DNA of 64,000 nucleotides from Solibacillus sp. FSL W7-1464 (GCF_038004425.1 NZ_JBBORC010000001.1:115001-179000); one strand, 5' to 3'; positions 1 to 10,878 are shown, numbered from the stretch's first letter. Notes: a model not told the origin generated them from the letters alone. Program-made: numbers and translations.

Positions 1-1779
<1,779 letters not shown>

Positions 1780-1941
1780 ATTTTATTGCAAAAATTCAAT
1801 GAACCGTTTATCCAGTTTTGAAAGAATGAAATTTCTTTTCAAGGGTTTCAAGACACTTCGTGTATTGAAAGCCAATTAAGGAACGTCTACTAAAAGCACC
1901 ACGTCCTGTGGTAACGTAGACGCCAGCACATCCATGTGCAA

Positions 1942-2060
1942 GTGAAGTGATGATGGCAAAGAGGTCACACCCGTTCCCATACCGAACACGGAAGTTAAGC
2001 TCTTTAGCGCCGATGGTAGTTGGGGGCTTCCCCCTGTGAGAGTAGGACGTCGCTTCGCAC
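1942..2060 (+). rRNA. 5S ribosomal RNA
   Basis: It carries the conserved 5S core (GAGGTCACACCCGTTCCCAT, then CCGAACACGGAAGTTAAGC) and the 3' GTGAGAGTAGGACGTCGC segment. The 5' bases GTGAAGTGATG pair with CGTCGCTTCGC at the 3' end, with G-U pairs, as helix I, which fixes the ends to within a few bases. It follows the 23S gene after a ~160-bp spacer without a tRNA, and a terminator comes directly after it. Confidence 0.96.
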
Positions 2061-2066
2061 AATGCA

Positions 2067-2096
2067 AACCCACTGAGAAATCAGTGGGTTTTTTGT
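2067..2096 (+). terminator. rRNA operon terminator
   Basis: A perfect 10-bp stem (AACCCACTGA / TCAGTGGGTT) with a GAAA tetraloop is followed by a T-rich run. It lies 7 bp after the 5S gene, so no tRNA genes follow in this rrn operon. Confidence 0.93.
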
Positions 2097-2195
2097 TTAT
2101 TTTCAATTTTTGAATTCAATTTATAGAACTCTATTTTTCTTTCAAGCTTTCCTAATCTTCATTTATAAGTTTCCCCATTTTCTATCCACCCCATA

Positions 2196-2867
2196 TTAAA
2201 ACTCCAGAACTGCCCGCAAGTTATTGATATAGGACTGACTTACTGGTAATTCTACGCCGTCTTTCAGCTGTACAATAAAATTTGAAGTCAGGTCACGCGA
2301 AATTTTCTTTATAAAGCAAATATTTATAATATAGGAACGATGAATGCGAAGAAAATTATTTGGTAGTCGAGTCTGTAATTCTTTAAGTGTAACAGCTGTT
2401 TTATATTGTTCGCCTTTGGAATAAAACCACGTTCGTTTTTGCAGACTTTCAATATATGAAATTTGATCAATTGAAATAGGCACCCAATCTTCCATTTGCT
2501 TTCCGGTTAAAAACTGGTACATATCTGAACTCTTTACTTTAAATAATGGGGGCAGGACAACAACTAAAGCACCTTTTTCGCCATTTAACAAAATCGGATA
2601 GCCGATTGCATAATAGGGTGTTTCAAAAAGTGTATTCTCCATAACAGCATCCACTTTTTGATTTGTTTGAAGTACTTTATAAGCAATACTGTCTTTCGGA
2701 ACATCGGATCCAACTTTCAAAGAAAAATGATGATGACCTGTACTGAAATAAATAAAGCTATTGTTTACTGCTATTGCAATCGATGCATCTTGAGGAATCC
2801 AATCTTCTAAAATAGTTTTATACTGATTTAAAATGCTCTTTTCGATTTCAATATTTTGTAATGACAA
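2196..2867 (-). CDS. LytTR-family transcriptional regulator, divergent from aceA
   Basis: 223 aa. The C-terminal third (from about residue 125) reads as a LytTR DNA-binding domain: it has the RLPNNFLRIHRSYIINI segment followed by a basic strand and a final VSQSYINNL helix. The N-terminal ~120 residues lack a receiver domain (no phospho-acceptor pattern) and resemble a small PAS/GAF-like sensor. This is therefore probably a one-component regulator and not a two-component response regulator. It is transcribed away from isocitrate lyase across a 215-bp gap holding a 21-bp-spaced direct repeat. Control of aceA and of its own gene is an inference from this layout; the ligand is unknown. Confidence 0.8.
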   Translation of the reverse strand: MSLQNIEIEKSILNQYKTILEDWIPQDASIAIAVNNSFIYFSTGHHHFSLKVGSDVPKDSIAYKVLQTNQKVDAVMENTLFETPYYAIGYPILLNGEKGALVVVLPPLFKVKSSDMYQFLTGKQMEDWVPISIDQISYIESLQKRTWFYSKGEQYKTAVTLKELQTRLPNNFLRIHRSYIINICFIKKISRDLTSNFIVQLKDGVELPVSQSYINNLRAVLEF

Positions 2868-2905
2868 TGCAAATCCACTCCTTCTGTGTTATTGCCTAAA
2901 TGACA

Positions 2906-2935
2906 ATTCATCCTCCAAATATACCCATTCGTCCT
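2906..2935. promoter_or_regulatory. Direct repeat, possible LytTR-protein binding site
   Basis: ATTCATCCT (2906-2914) and ATTCGTCCT (2927-2935) match at 8 of 9 positions and start exactly 21 bp apart, two helical turns. LytTR proteins typically bind two ~9-bp direct repeats 12-13 bp apart, which fits this geometry. The site lies between the divergent LytTR gene and aceA, about 150 bp before the aceA start. An AT-rich TATATT (near 2990) could be the aceA -10. Confidence 0.45.
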
Positions 2936-3082
2936 AAATTAAAGTTAATTTGTCAGAAAATAATGAAAAGTTAAACATTCTGTTATACATTATATTACAG
3001 CAAGATGTTCTGTTATGGAACAGACAATTACAAATTTTTCTAAAAGAACATCCATACACAATGGGGAAGGTGGAAAATTATT

Positions 3083-4366
3083 ATGTCAACTCGTCAAGAA
3101 AGAATCGAAGCTTTACAAAAGGATTGGGCGGAAAATCCGCGTTGGAAAGGTATTGAGCGTGGCTATACAGCAGAAGAGGTTGTAAAGTTACAAGGTTCAT
3201 TCATCCAGGAGCAAACATTAGCAAAACGAGGATCTGCTCGTTTATGGAAGTCATTACACGAAGTACCTTTCATTAATGCTTTAGGGGCTTTAACGGGGAA
3301 TCAGGCAGTACAGCAAGTAAAGGCAGGTTTACAGGCAATCTACTTATCGGGGTGGCAGGTAGCTGCAGATGCAAACCTTTCTGGCCAAATGTATCCGGAC
3401 CAGTCTTTATATCCGGCAAACTCTGTACCTGCAGTGGTAAAACGTATTAACCAGGCGCTTCAGCGTGCTGACCAAATCGACCATGCGGAAGGCCGCGATG
3501 ATGGTTTTGACTGGTTTGCGCCGATTGTAGCTGATGCGGAAGCAGGTTTTGGTGGTCCATTAAACGTATTCGAGTTAGTTAAAGGGATGATTGAAGCAGG
3601 TGCTGCTGGTGTGCATTTAGAAGACCAGTTAGCTTCCGAGAAAAAATGCGGTCACTTAGGCGGAAAAGTATTATTACCTACGCAAAATGCTGTACGTAAC
3701 TTAATTGCTGCACGTTTAGCTGCTGATGTGGCAGGCGTTGATACAATTTTAATCGCACGTACAGATGCAGATGCTGCTGACATGGTTACGTCAGATATTG
3801 ACCCACGCGATGCAGAGTTCTTAACGGGTGAACGCACTCCAGAAGGATTCTACCGTACTAAACCAGGCATTAAGCAAGCAATTGCCCGCGGATTGGCTTA
3901 TGCTCCATATGCAGATTTAATCTGGTGTGAGACTTCTCACCCATCATTAGAAGAAGCTCGTGAGTTTGCTGCTGCAATCCATGCTGAATTCCCTGGGAAA
4001 ATGTTAGCGTATAACTGCTCGCCTTCATTCAACTGGAAAGCTAAATTATCAGATGAAGAGATTGCAGAGTATCAGCGTGAGTTAGGGAAACTTGGATATA
4101 AGTTCCAATTTATTACACTTGCTGGTTTCCATAGCTTAAACTTCGGTATGTTCGAACTTGCGCATGACTACAAAGATAACGGTATGGCTGCTTACTCTAA
4201 ATTGCAGCAAGCTGAATTTGCTGCTGAAAGTAAAGGTTACACTGCTACTCGTCATCAACGTGAAGTAGGTACTGGTTACTTTGATGAAGTATCACAAACA
4301 ATTTCAGGTGGTACATCTTCGACAACTGCTATGTCCGGCTCTACTGAAACAGAGCAATTTGTATAA
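3083..4366 (+). CDS. aceA: Isocitrate lyase
   Basis: 427 aa, the usual length for bacterial isocitrate lyase. It splits isocitrate into glyoxylate and succinate, the first step of the glyoxylate shunt in the cytoplasm. The family signature KKCGH with the catalytic cysteine is at residues 187-191 (Cys189), preceded by the Mg-binding region DAEAGFGG (151-158). The start follows the purine-rich ribosome site GAAGGTGG. No malate synthase gene lies nearby. The next gene is a glyoxylate-type aminotransferase and the divergent gene is a LytTR regulator, so this may be a locally controlled glyoxylate-producing unit. Confidence 0.97.
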   Translation: MSTRQERIEALQKDWAENPRWKGIERGYTAEEVVKLQGSFIQEQTLAKRGSARLWKSLHEVPFINALGALTGNQAVQQVKAGLQAIYLSGWQVAADANLSGQMYPDQSLYPANSVPAVVKRINQALQRADQIDHAEGRDDGFDWFAPIVADAEAGFGGPLNVFELVKGMIEAGAAGVHLEDQLASEKKCGHLGGKVLLPTQNAVRNLIAARLAADVAGVDTILIARTDADAADMVTSDIDPRDAEFLTGERTPEGFYRTKPGIKQAIARGLAYAPYADLIWCETSHPSLEEAREFAAAIHAEFPGKMLAYNCSPSFNWKAKLSDEEIAEYQRELGKLGYKFQFITLAGFHSLNFGMFELAHDYKDNGMAAYSKLQQAEFAAESKGYTATRHQREVGTGYFDEVSQTISGGTSSTTAMSGSTETEQFV

Positions 4367-4665
4367 GATTGAGGTTTAATAGGCAGTGTTATGAAGAAAA
4401 TCATAAACGGGGAACTGCTTATTCGGATTAACATATTCCTTTTCTTTTATCTTACCGTTTCAAGTGACATTGGGGAATGTGCACTTAGTAAATAGACGTT
4501 ATGCCGAAGCGGCTATTGAAAGAAACATAGGATGTGGAAGAGGAATAATATTTTGAACTTGAACAGCTTGACTACTATGATATAAGCTAAATCGAATTGG
4601 AACGCGGTTTAGCATGGGATGCCTCCCAACATATAAGGAAAACTAAGGGGTTTTTATAGATGAAT

Positions 4666-4708
4666 GTCTTTTTAGCTTGGATGGGGCTAAAAAGGCATTT
4701 TCTATTTT
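4666..4708 (+). terminator. Rho-independent terminator downstream of aceA
   Basis: An 11-bp stem (GTCTTTTTAGC / GCTAAAAAGGC, one G-U pair) with a 9-nt loop is followed by ATTTTCTATTTT. It separates aceA from the aminotransferase, so the latter probably has its own promoter in the AT-rich 80 bp that follow. The rest of the 4367-4792 gap shows no gene. Confidence 0.8.
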
Positions 4709-4792
4709 AGAGAATTAAAGGAGTTCTAATCACTTATAGAGAATATTATATAGATAGAATATTTTTATTATTTAGAAAAGGGAGTAATACCA

Positions 4793-5968
4793 ATGAAAAA
4801 TAAAGAATTATTATTAGTACCGGGGCCGACACCGGTAATGGATGAGATTTATGATGCCTTGGCAAGTGAAACGAGAGGCCATACCGATCCTCGATTTGTT
4901 GAAACCTTTAAAAACGCGCTGACTAATACGAAAAAGCTGTTTAATACAGACGGGGAAGTGTATGTAGTAGCGGGTTCGGGTACATTGGCAATGGAAATGG
5001 CAATCGTAAATACTATTGCAAAAGGTGAACGACTGCTAGTTATTAGCCATGGCTATTTCGGTGATCGTTTTACACCACTTGCAAAGGCTTTTGGAATTGA
5101 AGTTGATGTACTGCAGTCGACATGGGGAGAACGTGTAGACGCAAAGCTTGTGGAGGAAACGGTGAAGGCTAACAATTATAAGGCCGTAACAATTACGCAT
5201 GCAGATACATCTACTGGCGTTGTTTCCGATTTAGAGACGCTTGTTCCGATTATTAAAGCAGCTGGTGCACTTGTCATTGTCGATGGGGTTGTCGCAACAG
5301 CAGCATTGCAAGAGGATATGAGTAAAGCTTATGGCGAAGAAGACTACAAAATTGATATTGTGCTAACAGGATCCCAAAAAGCGATTGGTATTCCTCCAGG
5401 ACTGGCGATTGTTGCTTTCAGTAAGCAGGCATTGGCTGCCCGTGAACAAATCGAGACAGTGCCGGCCTATTATGCGGATATCTATAATTGGCGTGCTATT
5501 ATGGATAACCCGGCGATGTACTTTGCGACGCCTCCGGTTAACTTAATTTACGCATATGATGTTGCATTAAATATTGTATTGGAAGAGGGCATGGAAAAAC
5601 GTGAAGCGCGTCATATCGCATTTGGTAAAGCAATCCGTGCGGCGCTGCGTACATACGGAATGACACCACTGGCTAATGAGGAAGTAGCAGCGCCGACATT
5701 AAGCTGTATTTTATATCCTGAAGGTATTGAAGATGGCAAGTTCCGTGCTAGCTTGGCGAACCGCGGTATTATCGTAGCAGGTTCTTTAGCCCACTTGGCA
5801 GGAAAAGCATTCCGAATTGGACATATGGGGAATACGACATCAGAAATGCTGGAGCAGGCCATTGTTGCCATTGGTGAAGCACTGCAAGAGCAACAGCTGC
5901 AAGTCGATATTGAAAAGGCAAAAAGCGTATTTGCTCAAGAAATGGAAGCAGCAACGGTACAAAGCTAA
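4793..5968 (+). CDS. PLP-dependent aminotransferase, alanine-glyoxylate/serine-pyruvate type
   Basis: 391 aa class V aminotransferase, fold type I. It begins with the family's N-terminal LLVPGPTPV and TRGHTDPRF segments, has the cofactor-phosphate loop AGSGTLAME (60-68), Asp164 in VIVDGVV for the pyridine nitrogen, and the Schiff-base lysine in LTGSQKAIG (Lys196). Relatives transfer an amino group from alanine, serine or a purine-derived donor to glyoxylate, giving glycine. Placement after isocitrate lyase supports glyoxylate as the acceptor, but the donor cannot be read from sequence. It is separated from aceA by a terminator, so a shared transcript is unlikely. Confidence 0.88.
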   Translation: MKNKELLLVPGPTPVMDEIYDALASETRGHTDPRFVETFKNALTNTKKLFNTDGEVYVVAGSGTLAMEMAIVNTIAKGERLLVISHGYFGDRFTPLAKAFGIEVDVLQSTWGERVDAKLVEETVKANNYKAVTITHADTSTGVVSDLETLVPIIKAAGALVIVDGVVATAALQEDMSKAYGEEDYKIDIVLTGSQKAIGIPPGLAIVAFSKQALAAREQIETVPAYYADIYNWRAIMDNPAMYFATPPVNLIYAYDVALNIVLEEGMEKREARHIAFGKAIRAALRTYGMTPLANEEVAAPTLSCILYPEGIEDGKFRASLANRGIIVAGSLAHLAGKAFRIGHMGNTTSEMLEQAIVAIGEALQEQQLQVDIEKAKSVFAQEMEAATVQS

Positions 5969-6002
5969 AGATTAACTGGCAATGACCGGTGGAATATTTA
6001 TG

Positions 6003-6041
6003 AAAGGGGGACGGTGCAATTTATGAGCGTTCTCCTTTTTA
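6003..6041 (+). terminator. Terminator downstream of the aminotransferase
   Basis: The stem AAAGGGGGACG / CGTTCTCCTTT (11 bp with two G-U pairs) encloses a ~14-nt loop and is followed by TTTATAT. It is placed 35 bp after the stop codon. Confidence 0.65.
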
Positions 6042-6134
6042 TATACACCACATCCTATTCCCGATCGTATTAAATTCGGTTGAATAGCGTTCAAATAAAT
6101 GATCTTTTTAAATATTTATAAAGGAGCATGCAAA

Positions 6135-6845
6135 ATGGAGCAAGTCATTGTGATGATTCCAGCGTTAAACCCTCTACCGGCCCTTCTTCGATTTGTCAGG
6201 AAACTGAGTGCATTGCAGGTTTCTCATATTATTGTCATTAATGATGGCAGTGATCAAAAATATAATGGCCTGTTTGAACAACTGCAGCAAGAAGGTTGCG
6301 AAGTTTTAACACACGACAAAAACCTGGGGAAAGGCCGCGCACTTAAAACCGGGATGGAGTATGTACTGAAAACTCGGCTGCGGGCAAAGGGAATTATTAC
6401 GGTAGGAGCGCATGGCCAGCATTCGGTATTGGATGTGGAGCAGGTGTTATCGAGTACGAAAATATTTTCGGACGGGATTATACTAGGTATTCGGGATTTC
6501 AAAGATTCAGATTACCCGTTCATTAGTAAACTGCAAAACCGCGCCTATTCGATGGTGTTTGAACTGTTTATCCGTAAACGTTTGCTCGATATCCAAACAG
6601 GATTACGCTATATTCCAAGAGTACATCTTCCATGGCTTTGTAAAGTTAAGGGGGAGTCGTATCACTATGATACGAACATGCTCATTGAGGCGATAAGAAG
6701 AAAAGTGCCTGTCTACGAGGTACCGATCGGTCATGCAAAGCTCCGGAAAAATTCAATTATCTACTATGACGAAGTGTTGAATCCGACGAAAATTTTTCAG
6801 CAGCTTTGGTTGAATTTCCTACATAAAAGGCAGAATATGAAATGA
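6135..6845 (+). CDS. Family 2 glycosyltransferase-like protein lacking the DxD motif
   Basis: 236 aa. The GT-A/GT2 fold pattern is clear: an IPALNP start, VINDGSD (34-40), the KNLGKGRALKTGM segment, and DIQTGLR near residue 155, as in dolichyl-phosphate-mannose-synthase-like enzymes. The start is the ATG 7 nt after AAGGAGC; an upstream in-frame ATG would sit before this ribosome site. Where relatives have the metal- and sugar-nucleotide-binding DADGQH, this protein has GAHGQH, so both acidic residues are gone. No membrane segments are visible. It is either a divergent enzyme or a non-catalytic relative; substrate unknown. Confidence 0.75.
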   Translation: MEQVIVMIPALNPLPALLRFVRKLSALQVSHIIVINDGSDQKYNGLFEQLQQEGCEVLTHDKNLGKGRALKTGMEYVLKTRLRAKGIITVGAHGQHSVLDVEQVLSSTKIFSDGIILGIRDFKDSDYPFISKLQNRAYSMVFELFIRKRLLDIQTGLRYIPRVHLPWLCKVKGESYHYDTNMLIEAIRRKVPVYEVPIGHAKLRKNSIIYYDEVLNPTKIFQQLWLNFLHKRQNMK

Positions 6846-6930
6846 ATCTTTTCTTATTGCGAAAACGTATAGGATTACGAGGTGGATATTTGAGGAATAA
6901 TAAAATATCAGTAAAGAAAGGAGCATGAGT

Positions 6931-7314
6931 ATGGGCGAACATTATAATTTCGAAAAAATGATTGAAGGCCAAGACCAACATTTTTCAGATAAAAAATTCT
7001 TGCATAAACTAAAAAACTTCGGTGGGGGTTTAGGCTATAAAGCAATGCAGGCAGCTGCGACACTATACGTTGCCCTGCGTAGTCCGGACATGCCTAAATC
7101 TAGTAAACTGGTTGTTTTAGGGGCGCTGGGGTATTTCATTTTACCGTTTGATTTAGTTGTCGATTTTCTCCCTTTAGTCGGTTTGACGGATGATGCATTT
7201 ATCATTTTAACGGCGCTGGGAAAAGTGTATTTATCTATTACAGATGAAATGAAGGACGAGGCAAAAGGATTAATCGATTCAAAGCTGGGAAGTAAGGAAG
7301 ACGTAGCGCAATAA
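6931..7314 (+). CDS. DUF1232 (YkvA-like) small membrane-associated protein
   Basis: 127 aa. The central part carries the DUF1232 pattern: a helix with SSKLVVLGALGYFILPFDLV, then DFLPLVGLTDDAFII, the characteristic P-D-x-x-P-x-x-G-x-x-D-D turn. The hydrophobic helices suggest membrane association. The family's function is unknown. Two ATGs are present at 6925 and 6931; the second sits 7 nt after AAGGAG and was chosen. It is probably expressed alone or with the preceding gene, and ends at a strong terminator. Confidence 0.85.
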   Translation: MGEHYNFEKMIEGQDQHFSDKKFLHKLKNFGGGLGYKAMQAAATLYVALRSPDMPKSSKLVVLGALGYFILPFDLVVDFLPLVGLTDDAFIILTALGKVYLSITDEMKDEAKGLIDSKLGSKEDVAQ

Positions 7315-7320
7315 AGGCAG

Positions 7321-7356
7321 AATCCCCTTTAAGCAAATGATGCTAAAGGGGATTTT
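7321..7356 (+). terminator. Terminator between convergent genes
   Basis: AATCCCCTTTAAGC pairs with GCTAAAGGGGATT (one bulged A) and is followed by TTTTGTCTATTTT. The T-run lies on the plus side, so it mainly ends the DUF1232 transcript. Confidence 0.85.
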
Positions 7357-7359
7357 TGT

Positions 7360-8307
7360 CTATTTTACAGACTTGGCACCGTTTAATTCACGTAAGCCGC
7401 GATTAAAAATAGCTTCAATCGGTCTTTCTTCGCATAGCTTTAACGTTATATTAGGATGTGTTGTTTGGAGCTGTACTGTGATTAATTCAACCAGCCCGGG
7501 ATTATTTTTTAAAATCCCGCCATTTAAAAACAAGGTATGGGCTTTATTAGCATATCCCGCATTTTTTAATGTCGTTGCTGCCAATAAAACGAGTTCATCC
7601 GCTGCTTTTTGCATAATTTTCTGTGCGACGGCATCGCCTGCTTCGACCGCCTGTTTTAAATAGGAACTGAAGCTGGCCAATCGGGCATTCGTATAATCCT
7701 CTGAATAAATAAGATTGAATAATTCGTCTGTGCTGCCAACTTGATGACCTGATAAAACAAGCTCTGTTAATACGGTCGGCTTGTTACGTCCATCAGCAGC
7801 ACGGAAAATTGCCTTCGCAATATGTTTTCCAATCCAGTAACCGCTTCCTTCATCACCAATCCGATGTCCCCAGCCGCCGCCACGGCTAATCTTTTCATTC
7901 ATAAGACTAAAGCAAATAGCCCCTGTACCTGAAATAAGAAGGCTGATATCGTTTTTCCCTAGTCCCTTAAGTGTTGCTTCAACATCATTCTCAATAATAG
8001 TTTGACCGAAAGTAAAAGGTGAGCGAGTGATACTTTCTTCTATAATTTCCTCGATAATCTTTTTGTCCTGATCGGTATCAATGCCAGAGAGTGCAAAAAT
8101 TGCTACATCAATGAAAAGACCCGGTAAATGGGCTGCTGCACTCCTGAGCAGGCCGGTAAATACATGTTGGACATGTTCGATTCCTTCAGCCTGGTAATTC
8201 GATCCTGTGGAAGTTGCGGTAAATAGTTCCCGCCCATCTGTCGAACGAATGGTCATTACTGTTTTTGAAGCACCACCATCAACGGCTAATACATAACGAT
8301 TACTCAT
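7360..8307 (-). CDS. BadF/BadG/BcrA/BcrD-type kinase, N-acetylglucosamine kinase-like
   Basis: 315 aa ASKHA-fold ATPase. It has the N-terminal phosphate-1 loop VDGGASKT (9-16), the phosphate-2 region LISGTGAICFSL, the family-typical GWGHRIGDEGSGYWIGK, and the adenosine-site LFLNGGILKNNP. Small proteins of this type phosphorylate amino sugars such as GlcNAc or MurNAc. Its start codon overlaps the last 8 bases of the upstream ArgH-like lyase, so the two are translationally coupled and likely act in one pathway. No N-acetylglucosamine-6-phosphate deacetylase or MurQ lies nearby, so the true substrate is open. Confidence 0.8.
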   Translation of the reverse strand: MSNRYVLAVDGGASKTVMTIRSTDGRELFTATSTGSNYQAEGIEHVQHVFTGLLRSAAAHLPGLFIDVAIFALSGIDTDQDKKIIEEIIEESITRSPFTFGQTIIENDVEATLKGLGKNDISLLISGTGAICFSLMNEKISRGGGWGHRIGDEGSGYWIGKHIAKAIFRAADGRNKPTVLTELVLSGHQVGSTDELFNLIYSEDYTNARLASFSSYLKQAVEAGDAVAQKIMQKAADELVLLAATTLKNAGYANKAHTLFLNGGILKNNPGLVELITVQLQTTHPNITLKLCEERPIEAIFNRGLRELNGAKSVK

Positions 8308-9823
8308 TTTCCGTCCACCCCTTTAAAATTTGTTCCAAACGAGTTTCGGCTTTTAAAATTGCCTCTGTTTTTTCTCTCAGCCAATTTTCGAGATGGACAG
8401 TATCATCTTGTGCCTGTTTAAGCGACTTTCGCATTGTTGCAGGTGCAGGCCCTCCCTTTAATGTTCGTATATTAACGAAGTATTCCGGCTGGATCGCCTG
8501 ATAAAAGGCTATTTCATTAATTTGAAGCGGCTTTCCTGTAACTTCCAGGCATTTTTCGCTTGCTAAGTTCCATGTAAGGCTTGCGAGCGATTCTTTATTA
8601 TTTGCCATTAGTTCCCGCACACATAGGCTGACGATTTTATGTGACTGGCGGAATGAAATACCTTCGGAGCGTACGAGGGAATCGGCAAGCTCTGTTACGT
8701 TGGCAAAGCTGTTTTGCGCACGTTTCAATAAGTTTTCCTTATTCACATCCATTGTGAGGATCATACCTGCAAATAGCTTATAAATCCCGACTAAACGGTC
8801 AATTGCCCGCCATAAGTAAGGCTGCATATCATCTTCCGTATCGACAATATCCCCAAACGGTGTATTATGGACCATCTGCAATACGGTTGCCGCATCCCCG
8901 ACAACCGATGAGAGCAGTGAACGTGTATGCTCAATTGATACAGGGTTGCGTTTTTGAGGCATGATGGAACTGATCTGCACATATGGACTGGCAAGCTTAA
9001 ATGCATTGAATTCCTGTGTTGCCCATAGTAAAAAATCCTGAGATGTGCGTCCTAAATTTAGTGCAGCGAGCTGTACGATGCTAGCCGCTTCCGCGATATA
9101 GTCAGCACCGGCAACCGCATCCCAGGCATTTTCGATTAAATCATCAAAAGCAAGCAGTTCCTGCACTCGTTCGCGGCTAATCGGGAACCCTGTAGTTGTC
9201 AAAGCAGCCGCGCCCATACTGCTGCGGTTAATCGTATTGTATGCAGCCTGCATTCGTTTATAGTCCCTGGTAAGCTGATCAATGACAGCTTTTAAATAAT
9301 GGGCAAATGTTGTCGGTTGTGCCTGCTGAGTATGTGTATAGCCAATCATGATCGTCTCTACATGCTCTTCGGCAAAGACGAGCAGTGATTGACGTAAATT
9401 CAAAAGTTCTTGCATGAGCGAGAGCATCTTTTTGCGAAGGGTCATACGGTAAATGGCGATTCCCATATCATTTCTGCTACGTCCGATATGTAAATTTCCG
9501 GAAACGTCGCCTCCTAGTTCGATTAGCTTGTTTTCAATGCGGAAAAATAAATCTTCAAACTGCGGGTTATAATCGCGGGTTTTATAATATTCCAGATCAA
9601 GTTTCTGGATTGCCTGACCGATACGGCGTGCATTTTCTGGGGTAACCAATTCCTGTTCTTCAAGCATCTTTAAATGGGCAATATGAATTTGAAGCATCGC
9701 ATCCAAAAAATGCTTTCGCGCCTCATCGTAAGCGGGCTGTAAAACCATTTGACGATAACTATTGGAAGGAAATAAAATTCCTTCTTTTTCATTTATTAGA
9801 TTGCGGTAATTCTGAAAGAACAT
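8300..9823 (-). CDS. Argininosuccinate lyase-like enzyme (fumarase/aspartase superfamily)
   Basis: 507 aa from the chosen ATG, longer than typical ArgH (~460). The superfamily signature SSIMPQKRNP is present, with the mobile-loop serine. Other superfamily regions are SGNLHIGRSRNDM (substrate binding, as in ArgH) and IGYTHTQQAQPTTFAHY (the conserved TxxQ-type histidine region). Members eliminate fumarate from succinyl-amine-type adducts. The start at 9823 follows GGAGGCCC. There is no argG or other arginine gene nearby; the partner is a sugar-kinase-like gene overlapping by 8 bp. A catabolic lyase for an unknown adduct is therefore more likely than arginine synthesis, but that is inference. 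Confidence 0.8.
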   Translation of the reverse strand: MFFQNYRNLINEKEGILFPSNSYRQMVLQPAYDEARKHFLDAMLQIHIAHLKMLEEQELVTPENARRIGQAIQKLDLEYYKTRDYNPQFEDLFFRIENKLIELGGDVSGNLHIGRSRNDMGIAIYRMTLRKKMLSLMQELLNLRQSLLVFAEEHVETIMIGYTHTQQAQPTTFAHYLKAVIDQLTRDYKRMQAAYNTINRSSMGAAALTTTGFPISRERVQELLAFDDLIENAWDAVAGADYIAEAASIVQLAALNLGRTSQDFLLWATQEFNAFKLASPYVQISSIMPQKRNPVSIEHTRSLLSSVVGDAATVLQMVHNTPFGDIVDTEDDMQPYLWRAIDRLVGIYKLFAGMILTMDVNKENLLKRAQNSFANVTELADSLVRSEGISFRQSHKIVSLCVRELMANNKESLASLTWNLASEKCLEVTGKPLQINEIAFYQAIQPEYFVNIRTLKGGPAPATMRKSLKQAQDDTVHLENWLREKTEAILKAETRLEQILKGWTENE

Positions 9824-9922
9824 GTTGAATGGGCCTCCGATCAAATGATAGAAACTACTACCTCGTAATCTCATTCTACAATTATTAGAAAATTTTATCA
9901 ATTCAAATAAATTGAGCGAATT

Positions 9923-9957
9923 AAAGAAAAACAGCCGTCCTAAAATTAGGACAGCTG
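9923..9957 (-). terminator. Terminator of the GNAT-EamA transcript
   Basis: On the minus strand CAGCTGTCCTA pairs with TAGGACGGCTG (11 bp, one mismatch, 4-nt loop) and is followed by TTTTTCTTTAA. The hairpin overlaps the EamA stop codon and separates it from the lyase-kinase pair. Confidence 0.8.
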
Positions 9958-10860
9958 CTGTGTTTGATCAATAATACGTACTTTTTTTGAAGCAAAATAG
10001 GATGGCAATACCATTCCGAACAGTACAAGTATGATACCGAAAACTTGGAGAAATGTTAAATTTTCATTTAATACAATGACCGATACTGTAATTGCTACAG
10101 GCAGTTCCATTGCACTTAAAATCGGGACAAGTGCACCGCCGACTTTTGGCGCGGCAATCGAAAACAGTAAAATCGGCAAAATAATACCGAAGAGCCCGAG
10201 TGCAAGACCAAATTTCCAAAGACCGCCTGTCAATTGACCGTTCCATACAATTTCAGGCGACAAAAAGATAGAAACAATAATCAGTGATACAACAGATAAA
10301 ATAAATGTACGTCCGATCGTCGTCACCCCTTCAACAGGCTGAGCGTTAAATTGCATGAAGGCAGCAAAAGTAAAGGCGGCCAGTAAACCTAGTGCCCATC
10401 CTTGCCATGCAATTTGAGATAAATCTACATCAATTACACCTGCTGCAAAAATCGTTCCTACAAATAAAAATATTAAAGAAATTAATTCAATACGTGTTGG
10501 CAGGCGTCTTTTAAGGAAGCAGTCCATGAACAATCCGATCCATGTAAATTGGAACAGCATAACAACCGCCAATGATGCAGGCAGATAATTAAGGGACTGA
10601 CCGTAAAAAATACCGGTAACTGCTGTACATACTCCGGCTAAAATTAAAGTAATCGTACCTTTCCTTGTTAGCTTTGGTAATGTGCGTTGTGTTACAACAA
10701 AGAGAACGAGTGCAAGTAAAAATCCTACGAAATATTGGCTCGTCACGGCTTCTGCCGATGTATAGCCGTGCTGCATCGCTACTTTTACAATTGTTGATAA
10801 TACTCCGTAACTACTAGCCGCTATAATGATTAACAGCGGGTAAATCCAGTTTTGTTTCAT
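9946..10860 (-). CDS. EamA/DMT-family membrane transporter
   Basis: 304 aa with about ten hydrophobic helices arranged as two repeats of five, the pattern of the drug/metabolite transporter (EamA) family. Each half has the typical start of an EamA domain, and a short basic tail (ASKKVRIID) ends the protein in the cytoplasm. Family members export amino acids, metabolites or drugs; the substrate cannot be read here. It starts 18 bp after the GNAT acetyltransferase stop and is probably co-transcribed with it. Confidence 0.88.
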   Translation of the reverse strand: MKQNWIYPLLIIIAASSYGVLSTIVKVAMQHGYTSAEAVTSQYFVGFLLALVLFVVTQRTLPKLTRKGTITLILAGVCTAVTGIFYGQSLNYLPASLAVVMLFQFTWIGLFMDCFLKRRLPTRIELISLIFLFVGTIFAAGVIDVDLSQIAWQGWALGLLAAFTFAAFMQFNAQPVEGVTTIGRTFILSVVSLIIVSIFLSPEIVWNGQLTGGLWKFGLALGLFGIILPILLFSIAAPKVGGALVPILSAMELPVAITVSVIVLNENLTFLQVFGIILVLFGMVLPSYFASKKVRIIDQTQQLS

Positions 10861-10878
10861 TTAGTGTTTCTTCCTATT

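Noticed and set aside
2950-3156. 68-aa frame overlapping the aceA start
   Set aside because: It runs in another frame through the aceA control region, with no ribosome site and no family pattern.
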